A stretch of DNA of 64,000 nucleotides from the NCBI GenBank assembly GCA_029782095.1, contig JAKOVL010000043.1, positions 1 through 64,000 of the forward strand, in the 5' to 3' direction. The DNA is from Bacillota bacterium. GTDB lineage: Bacteria > Bacillota > Dethiobacteria > DTU022. This document shows positions 18,659-26,951 of the stretch, piece by piece. Numbering within the stretch: the first letter of the stretch is position 1; each line of letters starts with the position of its first letter. Made by a program: the position numbers and the translations under genes. Below the pieces are notes generated by a model, which saw only the letters and a list, made by a program, of their open reading frames with translations, made no database searches and was not told the DNA's origin.

Positions 18659-20935
18659 ATGAAAGTTTTGCCGGGAGACCAGGCGACAGTGTCCGCTTCC
18701 GCTGAAGAAGACTTTCAGAGCGCTGAAGTTTGGGATAAAGTGAGCGGTAAAACCGTTTACGGCATTGATCTGCGCCTTCCGGGAATGCTGGCGGGGAAAA
18801 TACTGCGCAGCCCCCATGCCCATGCGCGGATCAAATCAATTGATATTACCGGGGCCTTAAAGCTGCCCGGGGTAAGGGCTGTCCTGACCGGCGCCGACAT
18901 GAAGCAGAAGCCCTACGGCATTGTGGTTAAGGACGAACTGCCCCTGGCCGTGGATACGGTGCGCTATATAGGCGATGAAGTGGCCGCAGTGGCCGCGGTG
19001 GATGAGGAGACCGCCCGCAGGGCGGTGGAGGCCATCCGGGTGGAATATGAACCGCTGGCGGCGGTTTATGATCCGGAAGAAGCCCTGCAGGCGGGGGCTC
19101 CGCAGCTGCACGGCGATTTCCCCGGCAACCTGGCCTGGGAAAGGCTGCTGGAGCGGGGTGACGTGGCCAAAGGTTTTGCCGAAGCCGACGTGGTGGTGGA
19201 AGAAACCTTTACCACCCGGGCCATCAACCATGCCTACCTGGAGCCCATCTCCTGCATCGCCAGCGTCGACAGCTACCAGGGGCTCACCCTTTATACGGCC
19301 CTGCAGTCGCCGCATATCGTGCGCAACCTGCTGGCAGAAACGCTCGATCTGCCCCCCTCGCGGGTTCGCATCGTGGGCCCGGCCATGGGCGGCGGTTTCG
19401 GCGGCCGCGTCTTCGGCAACCTGAAAGTGTACCTGCTTTCAGCCCTTCTGGCCATGCGTACGGGCGCACCGGTAAAAATACGGCTAACCCGGGAAGAAGA
19501 ATTTATTGCCGGGCGGCCCATGGTGCCGGTTATTTTCAAAGTGAAGATGGGGGTGCGCCGGGACGGCACGATCACGGCCCGGGAATCGGACATCCTGGTG
19601 GACAACGGCGCCTATAGCGCCCAGGGGCCCTGGGTGGCGAAAACCATATCCGAGCGCAATGATTCCCTGTATCGCATTCCGCACATTCGCACCCGTGTCC
19701 GCCTGGCCTATACCAATAAGGTGCCCACAGGGCAGCTCCGTGCATACGGCAACCAGACCGCCAATTATGCTTACGAAACACTTCTGGATATGGCCGCGCG
19801 CAAGCTGGGGATGGATCCGCTGGAGCTGCGCTTGAAAAACTGCGTTGGACCCGGCGACATCACGGTGCACGGCCTGGAGATCAAAAGCTGCAACCTGGCC
19901 CAATGCTTTAAAACCGCCGCTGCGGCCGTGGGATGGGACCAGAAGAAGCCGGGGCGGGGCTACGGTATCAGCGGGGCCATTCACGCCAACGGCAGCGTGG
20001 TCGCCCATAAGGATTTTCGCGGTGCCGCCGCCGTGGTTCGCCTGGAGGAAGACGGTAAGTTTACCATCTTTACGGGCGAACAGGATTACGGCCAGGGTAC
20101 CCATGCTGTATTTGCCCAAATTGCCGCCCGGGTCTTAAACGTCTCGCCGCAGGATATAACCGTTTGCTCCAAGGATACTGCGGTAATCCCTTACTCCCAG
20201 GGCGCTTTCGCCATGCGGCAGACTACGATCGGCGGCCATGCCGTGCGCCTGGCGGCGGAAGATTTAAAGCAGAAGATGGCCGGGCTGGCCGCAGAGCTGC
20301 TGGGTGCGGAAGCAGAGCTGTCGGGAGGAGTTTTCAGGACGCCTGACGGCGCGGAACTGCCCCTGCCTGAAATCGCCTACCATTGGCGCTGCCGCCACAA
20401 CGGCCTCGCCATGACGGGGGAAGGCAACTACAACCCGCCCGGATCCGCTTACGACAGTACCGGCTACGGCAATATTGCCGTAACCTATTCATTTGCCGCC
20501 CACGCCGCCGAGGTGGAGGTGGACCCGCAGACCGGCGCTCTGACCATACACAAAATCGTGGCGGTGCACGATTCGGGAAAAATTATCAACTATACCGCTT
20601 CCCTGGGCCAGGTTTTCGGGGGAGTGACCCAGGGCCTGGGCTATAGCTGCTTTGAAGGGTATCTCTTTGACGGCGGGCAGGTGCTCAACCCCAACTTCGC
20701 CACCTACCAGCTCCCCACCGCCCTGGATGTGCCACCCATTGAGCCTCTCTTTATAGACAGTGAAGATCCGGAGGGCCCTTTTGGGGCCAAAGGCCTGGGC
20801 GAAATCGTGCAGGTACCCCTTTTGGGGGCCCTCTCCTGCGCCGTGGCCGACGCCATCGGAGCACCGGTGACTTCGCTGCCCATGACGGCTGAAAAAATAT
20901 ACTGGGCCGCCGCCGGAAAGGAGTGCTTGGAGTGA
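18659..20935 (+). CDS. Molybdenum hydroxylase, molybdopterin-binding large subunit
   Basis: A 758-residue large subunit of the xanthine dehydrogenase/aldehyde oxidase family, which hydroxylates N-heterocycles or oxidises aldehydes at a Mo-cytosine-dinucleotide or Mo-molybdopterin centre. Features are GKTVYGIDLRLPGMLAGKILRSPHAHA near residues 31-57, the FGGR-type GGGFGGRVFGN loop, QLRAYGNQ and the late GPFGAKGLGE with the conserved glutamate near the metal. ATG 18659 has AGGAGG 9 bases upstream. FAD and 2Fe-2S subunits follow with overlapping start/stop codons. The active-site loop does not let me name the substrate. Context suggests a nitrogen heterocycle handled by the surrounding methyltransferase/hut island. 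Confidence 0.9.
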   Translation: MKVLPGDQATVSASAEEDFQSAEVWDKVSGKTVYGIDLRLPGMLAGKILRSPHAHARIKSIDITGALKLPGVRAVLTGADMKQKPYGIVVKDELPLAVDTVRYIGDEVAAVAAVDEETARRAVEAIRVEYEPLAAVYDPEEALQAGAPQLHGDFPGNLAWERLLERGDVAKGFAEADVVVEETFTTRAINHAYLEPISCIASVDSYQGLTLYTALQSPHIVRNLLAETLDLPPSRVRIVGPAMGGGFGGRVFGNLKVYLLSALLAMRTGAPVKIRLTREEEFIAGRPMVPVIFKVKMGVRRDGTITARESDILVDNGAYSAQGPWVAKTISERNDSLYRIPHIRTRVRLAYTNKVPTGQLRAYGNQTANYAYETLLDMAARKLGMDPLELRLKNCVGPGDITVHGLEIKSCNLAQCFKTAAAAVGWDQKKPGRGYGISGAIHANGSVVAHKDFRGAAAVVRLEEDGKFTIFTGEQDYGQGTHAVFAQIAARVLNVSPQDITVCSKDTAVIPYSQGAFAMRQTTIGGHAVRLAAEDLKQKMAGLAAELLGAEAELSGGVFRTPDGAELPLPEIAYHWRCRHNGLAMTGEGNYNPPGSAYDSTGYGNIAVTYSFAAHAAEVEVDPQTGALTIHKIVAVHDSGKIINYTASLGQVFGGVTQGLGYSCFEGYLFDGGQVLNPNFATYQLPTALDVPPIEPLFIDSEDPEGPFGAKGLGEIVQVPLLGALSCAVADAIGAPVTSLPMTAEKIYWAAAGKECLE

Positions 20936-21801
20936 GCTACCGCATCGCCAGAGATCTTGAAGACGCCCTTCAGCTGCTGCGGGAGGGCCGCGGAGCAGCC
21001 CGGATTATTGCCGGAGGGACCGACCTGTTTCTGCAGGAACTGCCGGAAGCGCTGGTGGACCTGACCGGCAGCCCCGAAACACGCGGCATATGCGCAGAGG
21101 AAGAAATGCTGAATGTCGGCGCATGCGTGACCCATGCCGAAGCCGCCGCATCGCCCCTGCTCCAGGAAGGGGCCACCGCCTTGGCCGAAGCCTGCGGGCA
21201 GGTGGGCTCACCCCAGGTGCGCCATGCCGGCACCCTGGGCGGCAACGTGGTCAACGCCGCTCCTGCGGCCGACGCGGCGGTGGGCCTGGTGGCCATGGGC
21301 GCCAGGGCTGTTATCGTGGATACCGCTGGTTCAAGGCGGCAGGAAGCGGTGGAAAATCTTTATGCCCACTATAACCGCTCCCGGGTGGACAGCAGCAGGG
21401 AGATTTTGCTGCACTTTACCATGAGAAAGCATGGTCCCGGGGAGGGCTCCGCGTTTAAGCGCTTTGCCTCCCGAAAATCTCTCTCCCTGCCCATGTTCAG
21501 CGTGGCCGCGGTTGTCCGCCTGGAGCAAGGGCTTTTACAGGAGGTGCGGCTGGTGGCGGCCCCGGTGAAGCCGGCCCCGACCCGCCTGCCGCAGGTGGAG
21601 CAGCGTCTGCAGGGCCTGCCCGCCTCCGCGGAAACCTGGCGGCTGGCCGGTGACCTGGTGCGGGAAGCGGTTGCCGTGCGCGGCAGCGCCCTGCGCTGCA
21701 CGGCCGAGTATCGCCGCCACCTGGCGGGAGTGCTGGCGGAACGGGCCCTGCAAGAAGCAGCCCGCCGCGCCGCAGGCTTGAAGGCAGGTGAAAGCAAATG
21801 A
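20932..21801 (+). CDS. Molybdenum hydroxylase, FAD-binding medium subunit
   Basis: A 289-residue FAD subunit (CoxM/XdhB type). The FAD pyrophosphate-binding loop ARIIAGGTDLF lies at about 23-33, followed by GACVTHAEA and the second loop QVRHAGTLGGNVVNAAPAADA. GTG 20932 overlaps the TGA of the large subunit, and an AAAGGAG site lies 9 bases before it. It moves electrons from the Fe-S subunit to an acceptor such as NAD+ or ferredoxin; the acceptor is not readable from sequence. Confidence 0.92.
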   Translation: MSYRIARDLEDALQLLREGRGAARIIAGGTDLFLQELPEALVDLTGSPETRGICAEEEMLNVGACVTHAEAAASPLLQEGATALAEACGQVGSPQVRHAGTLGGNVVNAAPAADAAVGLVAMGARAVIVDTAGSRRQEAVENLYAHYNRSRVDSSREILLHFTMRKHGPGEGSAFKRFASRKSLSLPMFSVAAVVRLEQGLLQEVRLVAAPVKPAPTRLPQVEQRLQGLPASAETWRLAGDLVREAVAVRGSALRCTAEYRRHLAGVLAERALQEAARRAAGLKAGESK

Positions 21802-22307
21802 AAAAACAGGTTATCCGCTTTAGGTTAAACGGTGAACCGGTGGAGCTGCTGGCTGATCCGGCGCAGAGCTTGCTGCACCTGCTGCGCGAAGAGCTGGAGC
21901 TCACCGGAACCAAGGAAGGCTGCGGCCGGGGAGAATGCGGCGCTTGCACGGTGCTGCTGGATGGCCGGCCGGTAAATTCCTGCCTGGTCCCCGCCGGCAA
22001 GGTTGAAGGTAAAAGCGTGATCACCATTGAGGGCCTGACCCGCTCCGGGGAGGCGCGCCCGCTTCAGGAAGCCTTCGTGGCCGCGGGTGCAGTGCAGTGC
22101 GGTTTTTGCACCCCGGGGATGATCATGTCAGCCTACGCCTTGTTAAAAGCCAACCCCAGCCCCACCGCTGCAGAGATCAAGACCGCCATTTCCGGGAACC
22201 TGTGCCGCTGCACCGGTTACAAGCAGATCGAGCAGGCCGTGGCCATGGCGGCACAGCAGGGCCGCGGCGGCAGCACCACCACAAAGGAGAGCTTAAGATG
22301 CACGTAA
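21798..22307 (+). CDS. Molybdenum hydroxylase, 2Fe-2S small subunit
   Basis: A 169-residue subunit with two [2Fe-2S] clusters. The plant-ferredoxin-type cluster is in GCGRGECGACTVLLDG (about 41-56) and the helical-domain cluster in VQCGFCTPGMIM with NLCRCTGY. ATG 21798 overlaps the preceding TGA (ATGA). The last 10 bases overlap the start of the fourth MttB gene, so molybdenum hydroxylase and methyltransferase are translated from one message. That tight overlap is the strongest sign that both act on the same compound or route. Confidence 0.93.
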   Translation: MKKQVIRFRLNGEPVELLADPAQSLLHLLREELELTGTKEGCGRGECGACTVLLDGRPVNSCLVPAGKVEGKSVITIEGLTRSGEARPLQEAFVAAGAVQCGFCTPGMIMSAYALLKANPSPTAAEIKTAISGNLCRCTGYKQIEQAVAMAAQQGRGGSTTTKESLRCT

Positions 22308-23734
22308 ATCAACGCTTTCAAAACACCCTGGGCTTGAACTTCTACACTGAAGACCAGCTGGATCAGCTTCATTATGCCACCCTCGATGTGCTGGAGCGGG
22401 TCGGGGTGCGGGTCCATGAACCCGAATCGCTGGAGCTGCTTCATGGCGGAGGGGCCCGCATAGACGGCAACCTGGTCAAAATACCGGCCTGGATGGTTCA
22501 GCGGGCCCTCTCCACCGCGCCGCCCAGAGTCTCCCTGGCCACCAGGGACGGCCGGCGGGCCCTCTCCCTGGAAAAGGGCAACATTTATTACGGCACCGGC
22601 TCCGATACACCGTTTACCATTGATCTTAAATCCGGTCAAAGAAGGCCGGCGGTCAAGCAGGACGTGGCCAACGCGGCGATTCTTTCCGACGCCCTGGAAC
22701 ATGTGGATTTTGTCATGTCCCTGGGGTTGGCCTCAGATGTGCCGGCCGTCAACTCGGATGTGCACCAGTTTGAAGCGATGACCTTAAATACGGTCAAGCC
22801 CATCTGTTTTACGGCCCACGGCCGTGAAGGGCTGCTGGAGATCATTGAAATCGCCAGCATCGCCGCCGGGGGGAAGGAGGCCCTGGCAGAAAGGCCTTAC
22901 CTGATTCTCTACGCCGAGCCCACTTCACCGCTGCAGCATACCCGGGAAGCCCTGGAAAAACTGTTAACCTGCGCTGCAGAGCGGCTGCCGGTGATCTATG
23001 CCCCCGCAGTGATGAGCGGCGCCACCGGGCCGGTTACCCTGGCCGGCGCTGTGGTGGTGGCCAACGCGGAGATTTTATCAGGACTGGTGATCCACCAGCT
23101 TAAAGCGCCGGGCGCCCCCTTTGTTTACGGAGGAGGGGTGCCGCCCATGCACATGGCCAACTCCATCTGCTCCTACGGCGGCCCCGAGCGGGATTTGGGC
23201 TGCATCTCCCTGGTCCGGCTGGCCCAGTATTACCGCCTGCCCGTATTTACCACCGCCGGCTGCAGCGATGCCCATGTTTTCGACCAGCAGGCGGGCATGG
23301 AAGCGGGATTCAACCTGCTCATCTCCGGGCTGGCCGGGGGCAACCTGATCCATGATCTCGGTTATATCGGGGTGGGCATGACCTCTTGCCTGGAGCATCT
23401 GCTGCTGTGCAACGAGGCGGTCGGGGCGGTGAAGCACCTGCTGCGCGGCGTGGCCGTCACCCCCGAAACCCTGGCCCTGGATCTGATTGAAAAGGTGGGC
23501 CCGGGGGGGCATTTTTTAAGCGAAGAGCATACGGCCAGGCATTTCCGCCAGGAGATGTACTTCCCGAAAGTATTGAACCGGGATAATTATGACGGCTGGC
23601 TGGCTGCCGGCGGGAAAAGCTTTGGAGAAAGGGCCAACGAGGTGGTGCAGGAGATCCTGGCTGCTCACCGGCCTCCCGCCCTGCCGCCGGAGCGTGAAGC
23701 AGAAATCCGCCGCGTGACCGCCCGCCGGGGCTGA
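22298..23734 (+). CDS. MttB-superfamily protein 4, non-pyrrolysine
   Basis: A 478-residue MttB-family methyltransferase and near twin of the protein at 9102-10562. Features are YYGTGSDTPFTIDLKSG, AEPTSPLQHTREALEKL, TTAGCSDAHVFDQQAG and VGPGGHFLSEEHTARHFRQEM. No internal TAG. ATG 22298 is chosen because AAAGGAGA ends 8 bases upstream; the frame is open further 5' only because it overlaps the Fe-S subunit gene. It is predicted to pass methyl groups to a corrinoid protein, which must be encoded elsewhere. The methyl-THF methyltransferase 344 bases downstream could complete the transfer to tetrahydrofolate. Confidence 0.88.
   Translation: MHVNQRFQNTLGLNFYTEDQLDQLHYATLDVLERVGVRVHEPESLELLHGGGARIDGNLVKIPAWMVQRALSTAPPRVSLATRDGRRALSLEKGNIYYGTGSDTPFTIDLKSGQRRPAVKQDVANAAILSDALEHVDFVMSLGLASDVPAVNSDVHQFEAMTLNTVKPICFTAHGREGLLEIIEIASIAAGGKEALAERPYLILYAEPTSPLQHTREALEKLLTCAAERLPVIYAPAVMSGATGPVTLAGAVVVANAEILSGLVIHQLKAPGAPFVYGGGVPPMHMANSICSYGGPERDLGCISLVRLAQYYRLPVFTTAGCSDAHVFDQQAGMEAGFNLLISGLAGGNLIHDLGYIGVGMTSCLEHLLLCNEAVGAVKHLLRGVAVTPETLALDLIEKVGPGGHFLSEEHTARHFRQEMYFPKVLNRDNYDGWLAAGGKSFGERANEVVQEILAAHRPPALPPEREAEIRRVTARRG
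23501..23544. repeat. 44-base segment identical to 10305-10348
   Basis: See the partner copy in MttB 3. The identity spans synonymous sites and ends abruptly on both sides. Confidence 0.8.
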
Positions 23735-24078
23735 CTAATTAAAACCAGCAGCGCCGGCGGAAAGGCCGCATTTTTTGTTTAAAAAAATGATGGCCGAACC
23801 AATACTAACTACAGCGAGCCGGGCCAGCAGTGGTTATTGCGGGCGAGCCAGCACGGCGCGGCACTTTCGCCCGAGGGCATGGCAAAAGAAGACGGCCCTG
23901 CCTGCGGCTAACCATGATCTTCCTTTTTACTGCGGTATAAATTGTATCCGGATATGCAGCTGCGGCAGGGATGGTGACGCCCCTTGGAGAATAATACCAC
24001 ACTGCCCGTTAGCGGAAAAAAGCGCACAGCGGCGGTTTGCTGGAAGCGCGAAAATAACATAATTAGGAGTGATTAAAG
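23735..24078 (+). other. Intergenic region after MttB 4
   Basis: 344 bases without a supported gene. Near the start, GCGG-AAAGG-CCGC followed by ATTTTTTG (23758-23779) is a possible weak terminator. The rest contains no palindrome, repeat or promoter I can defend. An AGGAG site before 24079 serves the next gene. A riboswitch was considered, but no recognised core was found. Confidence 0.4.
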
Positions 24079-24882
24079 ATGCTCATCGTCGGAGAAAAAA
24101 TCAACACCAGCCGTAAAGAAGCCAGGGAAGCTGTTGCAAAAAGGGACGCCGCCTTTATCCGCAGCCTGGCCCGGCGGCAGGCCGAAGCGGGGGCCCATTA
24201 CATCGACGTTAACTGCGGCACTTTCCTCAAAGAAGAGCCGGAGCTGTTGAGCTGGCTGGTGCAGGAGGTGCAGCAGGAGCTCAATAACGCCCCCCTCTGC
24301 ATCGACAGCCCCAACCCTGTTGCCGTGGAAGCGGCGCTCAAAGTTCACCAGGGGAAGGCCATGCTTAATTCCATCAGCGGGGAGAAGGAACGCTACGAAG
24401 CCCTGCTGCCGCTAGTGGTGCAGTACGGCTGCAAAGTGGTAGTGCTGTGCATGGATGACGAAGCCGGCATACCGCCCGACGCGGCCACCCGTTTCAAGAT
24501 CGCTTCCCGGATCATCGACGGGCTTACAGCCAAAGGGGTCAAGGTGGAAGATATTTACGTGGACCCGTTGATTCAGCCCATCAGCGTCGATACTAAAAAC
24601 GGCCTTGCCGCCGCTGAAACCATCCGCATGGTCAAAGAACGCTATCCCGGAGTGCACGCCATTTGCGGCCTCAGCAACATCTCGTTCGGTTTGCCGGAGC
24701 GCAAGCTCTTAAACCAGGCCTACCTGGTTGTCTGCGCCACCTACGGCCTGGATGCGGTCATCCTGGACCCGGAAGACAAAAGGATCATGGCCCTGGTCTA
24801 CGCCTCGGAAGCGCTGCTGAACCGGGATCCCTACTGCGGTGAATATCTTAAGGCTTACCGCAGCGGCCTGCTGAAGCCGTAG
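24079..24882 (+). CDS. Methyltetrahydrofolate:corrinoid methyltransferase (pterin-binding, MtgA/AcsE-like)
   Basis: A 267-residue TIM-barrel pterin-binding enzyme. Such proteins move a methyl group between a methyl-corrinoid protein and tetrahydrofolate; MtgA does this in glycine betaine demethylation and AcsE in the Wood-Ljungdahl pathway. Features are VGEKINTSRKEAREAV at the N-terminus, GAHYIDVNCG (about 36-45), CIDSPNPVAVEAAL, NSISGEKERYEALLPL and YVDPLIQPISVDTKNG. Length is normal. It lies after MttB 4 and before two formimino-folate genes, so it probably delivers methyl groups from MttB substrates into the same folate pool that receives the histidine formimino carbon. MtgA-like is favoured over AcsE by context only. 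Confidence 0.88.
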   Translation: MLIVGEKINTSRKEAREAVAKRDAAFIRSLARRQAEAGAHYIDVNCGTFLKEEPELLSWLVQEVQQELNNAPLCIDSPNPVAVEAALKVHQGKAMLNSISGEKERYEALLPLVVQYGCKVVVLCMDDEAGIPPDAATRFKIASRIIDGLTAKGVKVEDIYVDPLIQPISVDTKNGLAAAETIRMVKERYPGVHAICGLSNISFGLPERKLLNQAYLVVCATYGLDAVILDPEDKRIMALVYASEALLNRDPYCGEYLKAYRSGLLKP

Positions 24883-25072
24883 AGAGTGTATCCAGGAGAC
24901 AGAACACCGAAGACAGGAGTTGGAGGTTAAAGGTTTTTTCACCCCTTCCGGCTTCTGAATTCTATATTCCCTCCTGATGCACACTTTCTGGAGGGACAGC
25001 GGTAGGCGGGGCCGGAAAGTGGGCCGGTACTACCCGGCGTGTTTTTCATGGCAACCGCAATATTGCAAGCAG

Positions 25073-25092
25073 GGGCGCGGCGTGCCGCGCCC
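25073..25092. repeat. GC-rich palindrome, copy 3
   Basis: GGGCGCGGC-GT-GCCGCGCCC, perfect 9-base arms, followed by CGCTTTATTT. Third member of the palindrome family at 651 and 5838. It may also serve as a weak terminator. Confidence 0.55.
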
Positions 25093-25130
25093 GCTTTATT
25101 TAGTACATGTCTAGGCTAGGTGAGAATCTT

Positions 25131-25754
25131 ATGTTAGTCGAGTTAACGGTTAACCGGTTTGTGCAGGAGCTTGCCTCCGCTTCGCCGGCGCCGGGAGGGG
25201 GCAGCGTCTCCGCCCTGGCCGGCGCCCAGGCGGCTGCATTGATCTCCATGTATTGTCAACTGAGCCTTAACCGGGAGAAATACGGCGACGCGGTGGCTTT
25301 CCTGGAAGAGGCCGGGGCAAAGGCCCGTGCTGTCGCTGAAAAGTTATTGCAGGCAGTGGATGAGGATACCGCCGCTTTCAATCGGGTTATGGAAGCCTTC
25401 CGCCTGCCCAAGGGAAGCGCCGCGGAAAAGGAGCGGCGCAGCGAGGCCATCCAGGAGGCTTATGTTATGGCGGCAAAAGTTCCTTTACAAACGGCGGAAC
25501 TTTGCCTGCAGCTGCTGGAGCTGGTAAAAGGGGTGGCCGGACGGGGCAACCCCGCGGCGGTGACCGACCTGGGCGTGGGCAACCTGCAGGCCCTGGCCGG
25601 GCTGACCGGTGCCTGCTACAATGTGCAGATTAACCTCGGTTCCATCAAAGACACAAAAATCAAGGAACAGCTGTCGGAGCAGACGGCCCGCATCCTCACT
25701 TCCGGCCGTGAACTTTTTGACGGGAACCGGGCCTTGATCGAGCAAAGCATTTAA
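25131..25754 (+). CDS. Formimidoyltetrahydrofolate cyclodeaminase family protein (FchA-like)
   Basis: A 207-residue, mostly helical protein of the cyclodeaminase/cyclohydrolase family. In histidine degradation it would turn 5-formimino-THF into 5,10-methenyl-THF and ammonia. Seen are the N-terminal SPAPGGGSVSALAGA glycine-rich loop (about residues 19-33) and the late TDLGVGNLQALAGLTGACYNVQINL. ATG 25131 is preferred because AGGTGAG ends 6 bases upstream; ATG 25107 has no site. It is followed 17 bases later by the glutamate formimidoyltransferase, which hands it its substrate. A methenyl-THF cyclohydrolase role (FchA) is the alternative. Confidence 0.88.
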   Translation: MLVELTVNRFVQELASASPAPGGGSVSALAGAQAAALISMYCQLSLNREKYGDAVAFLEEAGAKARAVAEKLLQAVDEDTAAFNRVMEAFRLPKGSAAEKERRSEAIQEAYVMAAKVPLQTAELCLQLLELVKGVAGRGNPAAVTDLGVGNLQALAGLTGACYNVQINLGSIKDTKIKEQLSEQTARILTSGRELFDGNRALIEQSI

Positions 25755-25771
25755 GGCGGGAGGCAGCTGAA

Positions 25772-26662
25772 ATGAAAGAAATCATTGAATGCGTACCCAA
25801 CTTTAGCGAAGGGCGCCGCCGCGAGGTGGTTGAGGCGCTTGTGCAAGAGATTAAGAACGTAGACGGTGTTTCTGTACTGGATTATTCCATGGATTATGAC
25901 CACAACCGCTGCGTGATCACCTTCGTCGGTGAAGGCAGCGCGGTGCTGGAAGGGGCTTTCCGCGGCGCACGCAAAGCGCTGGAACTGATCGACCTGCGCA
26001 AGCACAAGGGCGGCCATCCGCGCATGGGCGCCACGGACGTGATCCCCTTTATCCCCATTGAGGGCGCTGACATGGACAGGTGTATCGCCCTGGCGCGGCA
26101 GCTGGGGCAGCGGCTTGCCGAAGAGCTCTCCATACCGGTTTTCCTCTATGAAGAGGCCGCCACCGCGCCGGAGCGGCGCAACCTGGCCACCCTGCGGGCC
26201 GGCCAGTTTGAAGGGCTTCAGGAAGCCATGGATCGCGGCAGAATCCCCGATTTCGGCCCGGCCAGGGTGCATCCTTCGGCGGGAGCTACGGCGGTGGGGG
26301 CCAGGCGTCCCCTGGTGGCCTTTAACGTCAATTTGACCACGGCCGATGTTAACGTGGCTAAAAAAATTGCCGCAGCGGTGCGCGAGCGCGGCGGCGGCCT
26401 GTGCAACGTCAAAGCCCTGGGCATCTACCTGGAAGATGAAAAGAAAGCCCAGGTAACCATGAACCTGGTTAACTGCGAGGCCACGCCCATACACCGCGTG
26501 GTGGAGCTGATCAAAGCCGAAGCGGCCCGCTACGGTGCGGCCATAGCGGAGACGGAAGTGGTGGGCCTGATCCCGCGGCAGTATCTTATCGATGCCGCCC
26601 TGCACTACCTGCAGCTTAACCGCTTCTCCCCGGACCAGATTCTCGAAAACCGGATTAAGTAG
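25772..26662 (+). CDS. ftcD: Glutamate formimidoyltransferase
   Basis: Transfers the formimino group of N-formimino-L-glutamate to tetrahydrofolate, yielding glutamate. The 296-residue protein corresponds to the transferase half of mammalian FTCD. Visible are the N-terminal CVPNFSEGRRREVVEAL, GEGSAVLEGAFRGARKALE, HKGGHPRMGATDVIPFIP with the conserved histidines (about 75-92), and the late LVNCEATPIHRVVEL. The cyclodeaminase half is the separate gene just upstream, so the bifunctional vertebrate enzyme is split here. ATG 25772 has a GGGAGG site about 9 bases upstream. Together with hutH, hutU and hutI it completes histidine to glutamate plus a one-carbon unit. Confidence 0.94.
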   Translation: MKEIIECVPNFSEGRRREVVEALVQEIKNVDGVSVLDYSMDYDHNRCVITFVGEGSAVLEGAFRGARKALELIDLRKHKGGHPRMGATDVIPFIPIEGADMDRCIALARQLGQRLAEELSIPVFLYEEAATAPERRNLATLRAGQFEGLQEAMDRGRIPDFGPARVHPSAGATAVGARRPLVAFNVNLTTADVNVAKKIAAAVRERGGGLCNVKALGIYLEDEKKAQVTMNLVNCEATPIHRVVELIKAEAARYGAAIAETEVVGLIPRQYLIDAALHYLQLNRFSPDQILENRIK

Positions 26663-26727
26663 GGTATGATCGGGGGACAGCATGGTTAAGCCCGTGCCTA
26701 TCAATTAGATTTGTTTCTTTATCAATG

Positions 26728-26744
26728 CCCCTTTTCAAAAGGGG
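26728..26744. repeat. Hairpin CCCCTTTT-C-AAAAGGGG
   Basis: A perfect 8-base inverted repeat after the formimidoyltransferase gene, followed 30 bases later by a related CCCCCTTTCGCAAAGGG. Both resemble common intergenic repeats. No T-tract follows. Confidence 0.4.
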
Positions 26745-26951
26745 AAGCAGTTGAGTGAAATTTAAAAAGGCCCCCTTTCGCAAAGGGAGATTTCGGGGGA
26801 TTTCATAACCGAGAGTTACTCAATCGTCTCATATATTGCCTGGCAGGGCGCTGTGTTGCCCCTTCAGCATGATTGGGCTACTCTTTTGAGTTCAGTTATG
26901 GGCAGCTTATACAGTCCCCGGTCTCTGACAAGAACAATGGGAGGATGGAAA

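Noticed and set aside
2105-23734. Pyrrolysine-containing trimethylamine methyltransferase
   Set aside because: All four MttB-family frames run full length with no in-frame TAG, and no pylT or pylS-like gene is visible.
23930-24060. Cobalamin or other riboswitch before the corrinoid-related methyltransferase
   Set aside because: Isolated GGTGA and CACTG-like words occur, but the conserved core and pairing of a cobalamin riboswitch could not be assembled.
23775-24062. 95-codon frame between MttB 4 and the methyl-THF methyltransferase
   Set aside because: No ribosome site, no family resemblance and irregular composition.
25751-26704. 317-codon open frame on the minus strand opposite ftcD
   Set aside because: Low-complexity shadow; the plus strand holds a well-conserved formimidoyltransferase.
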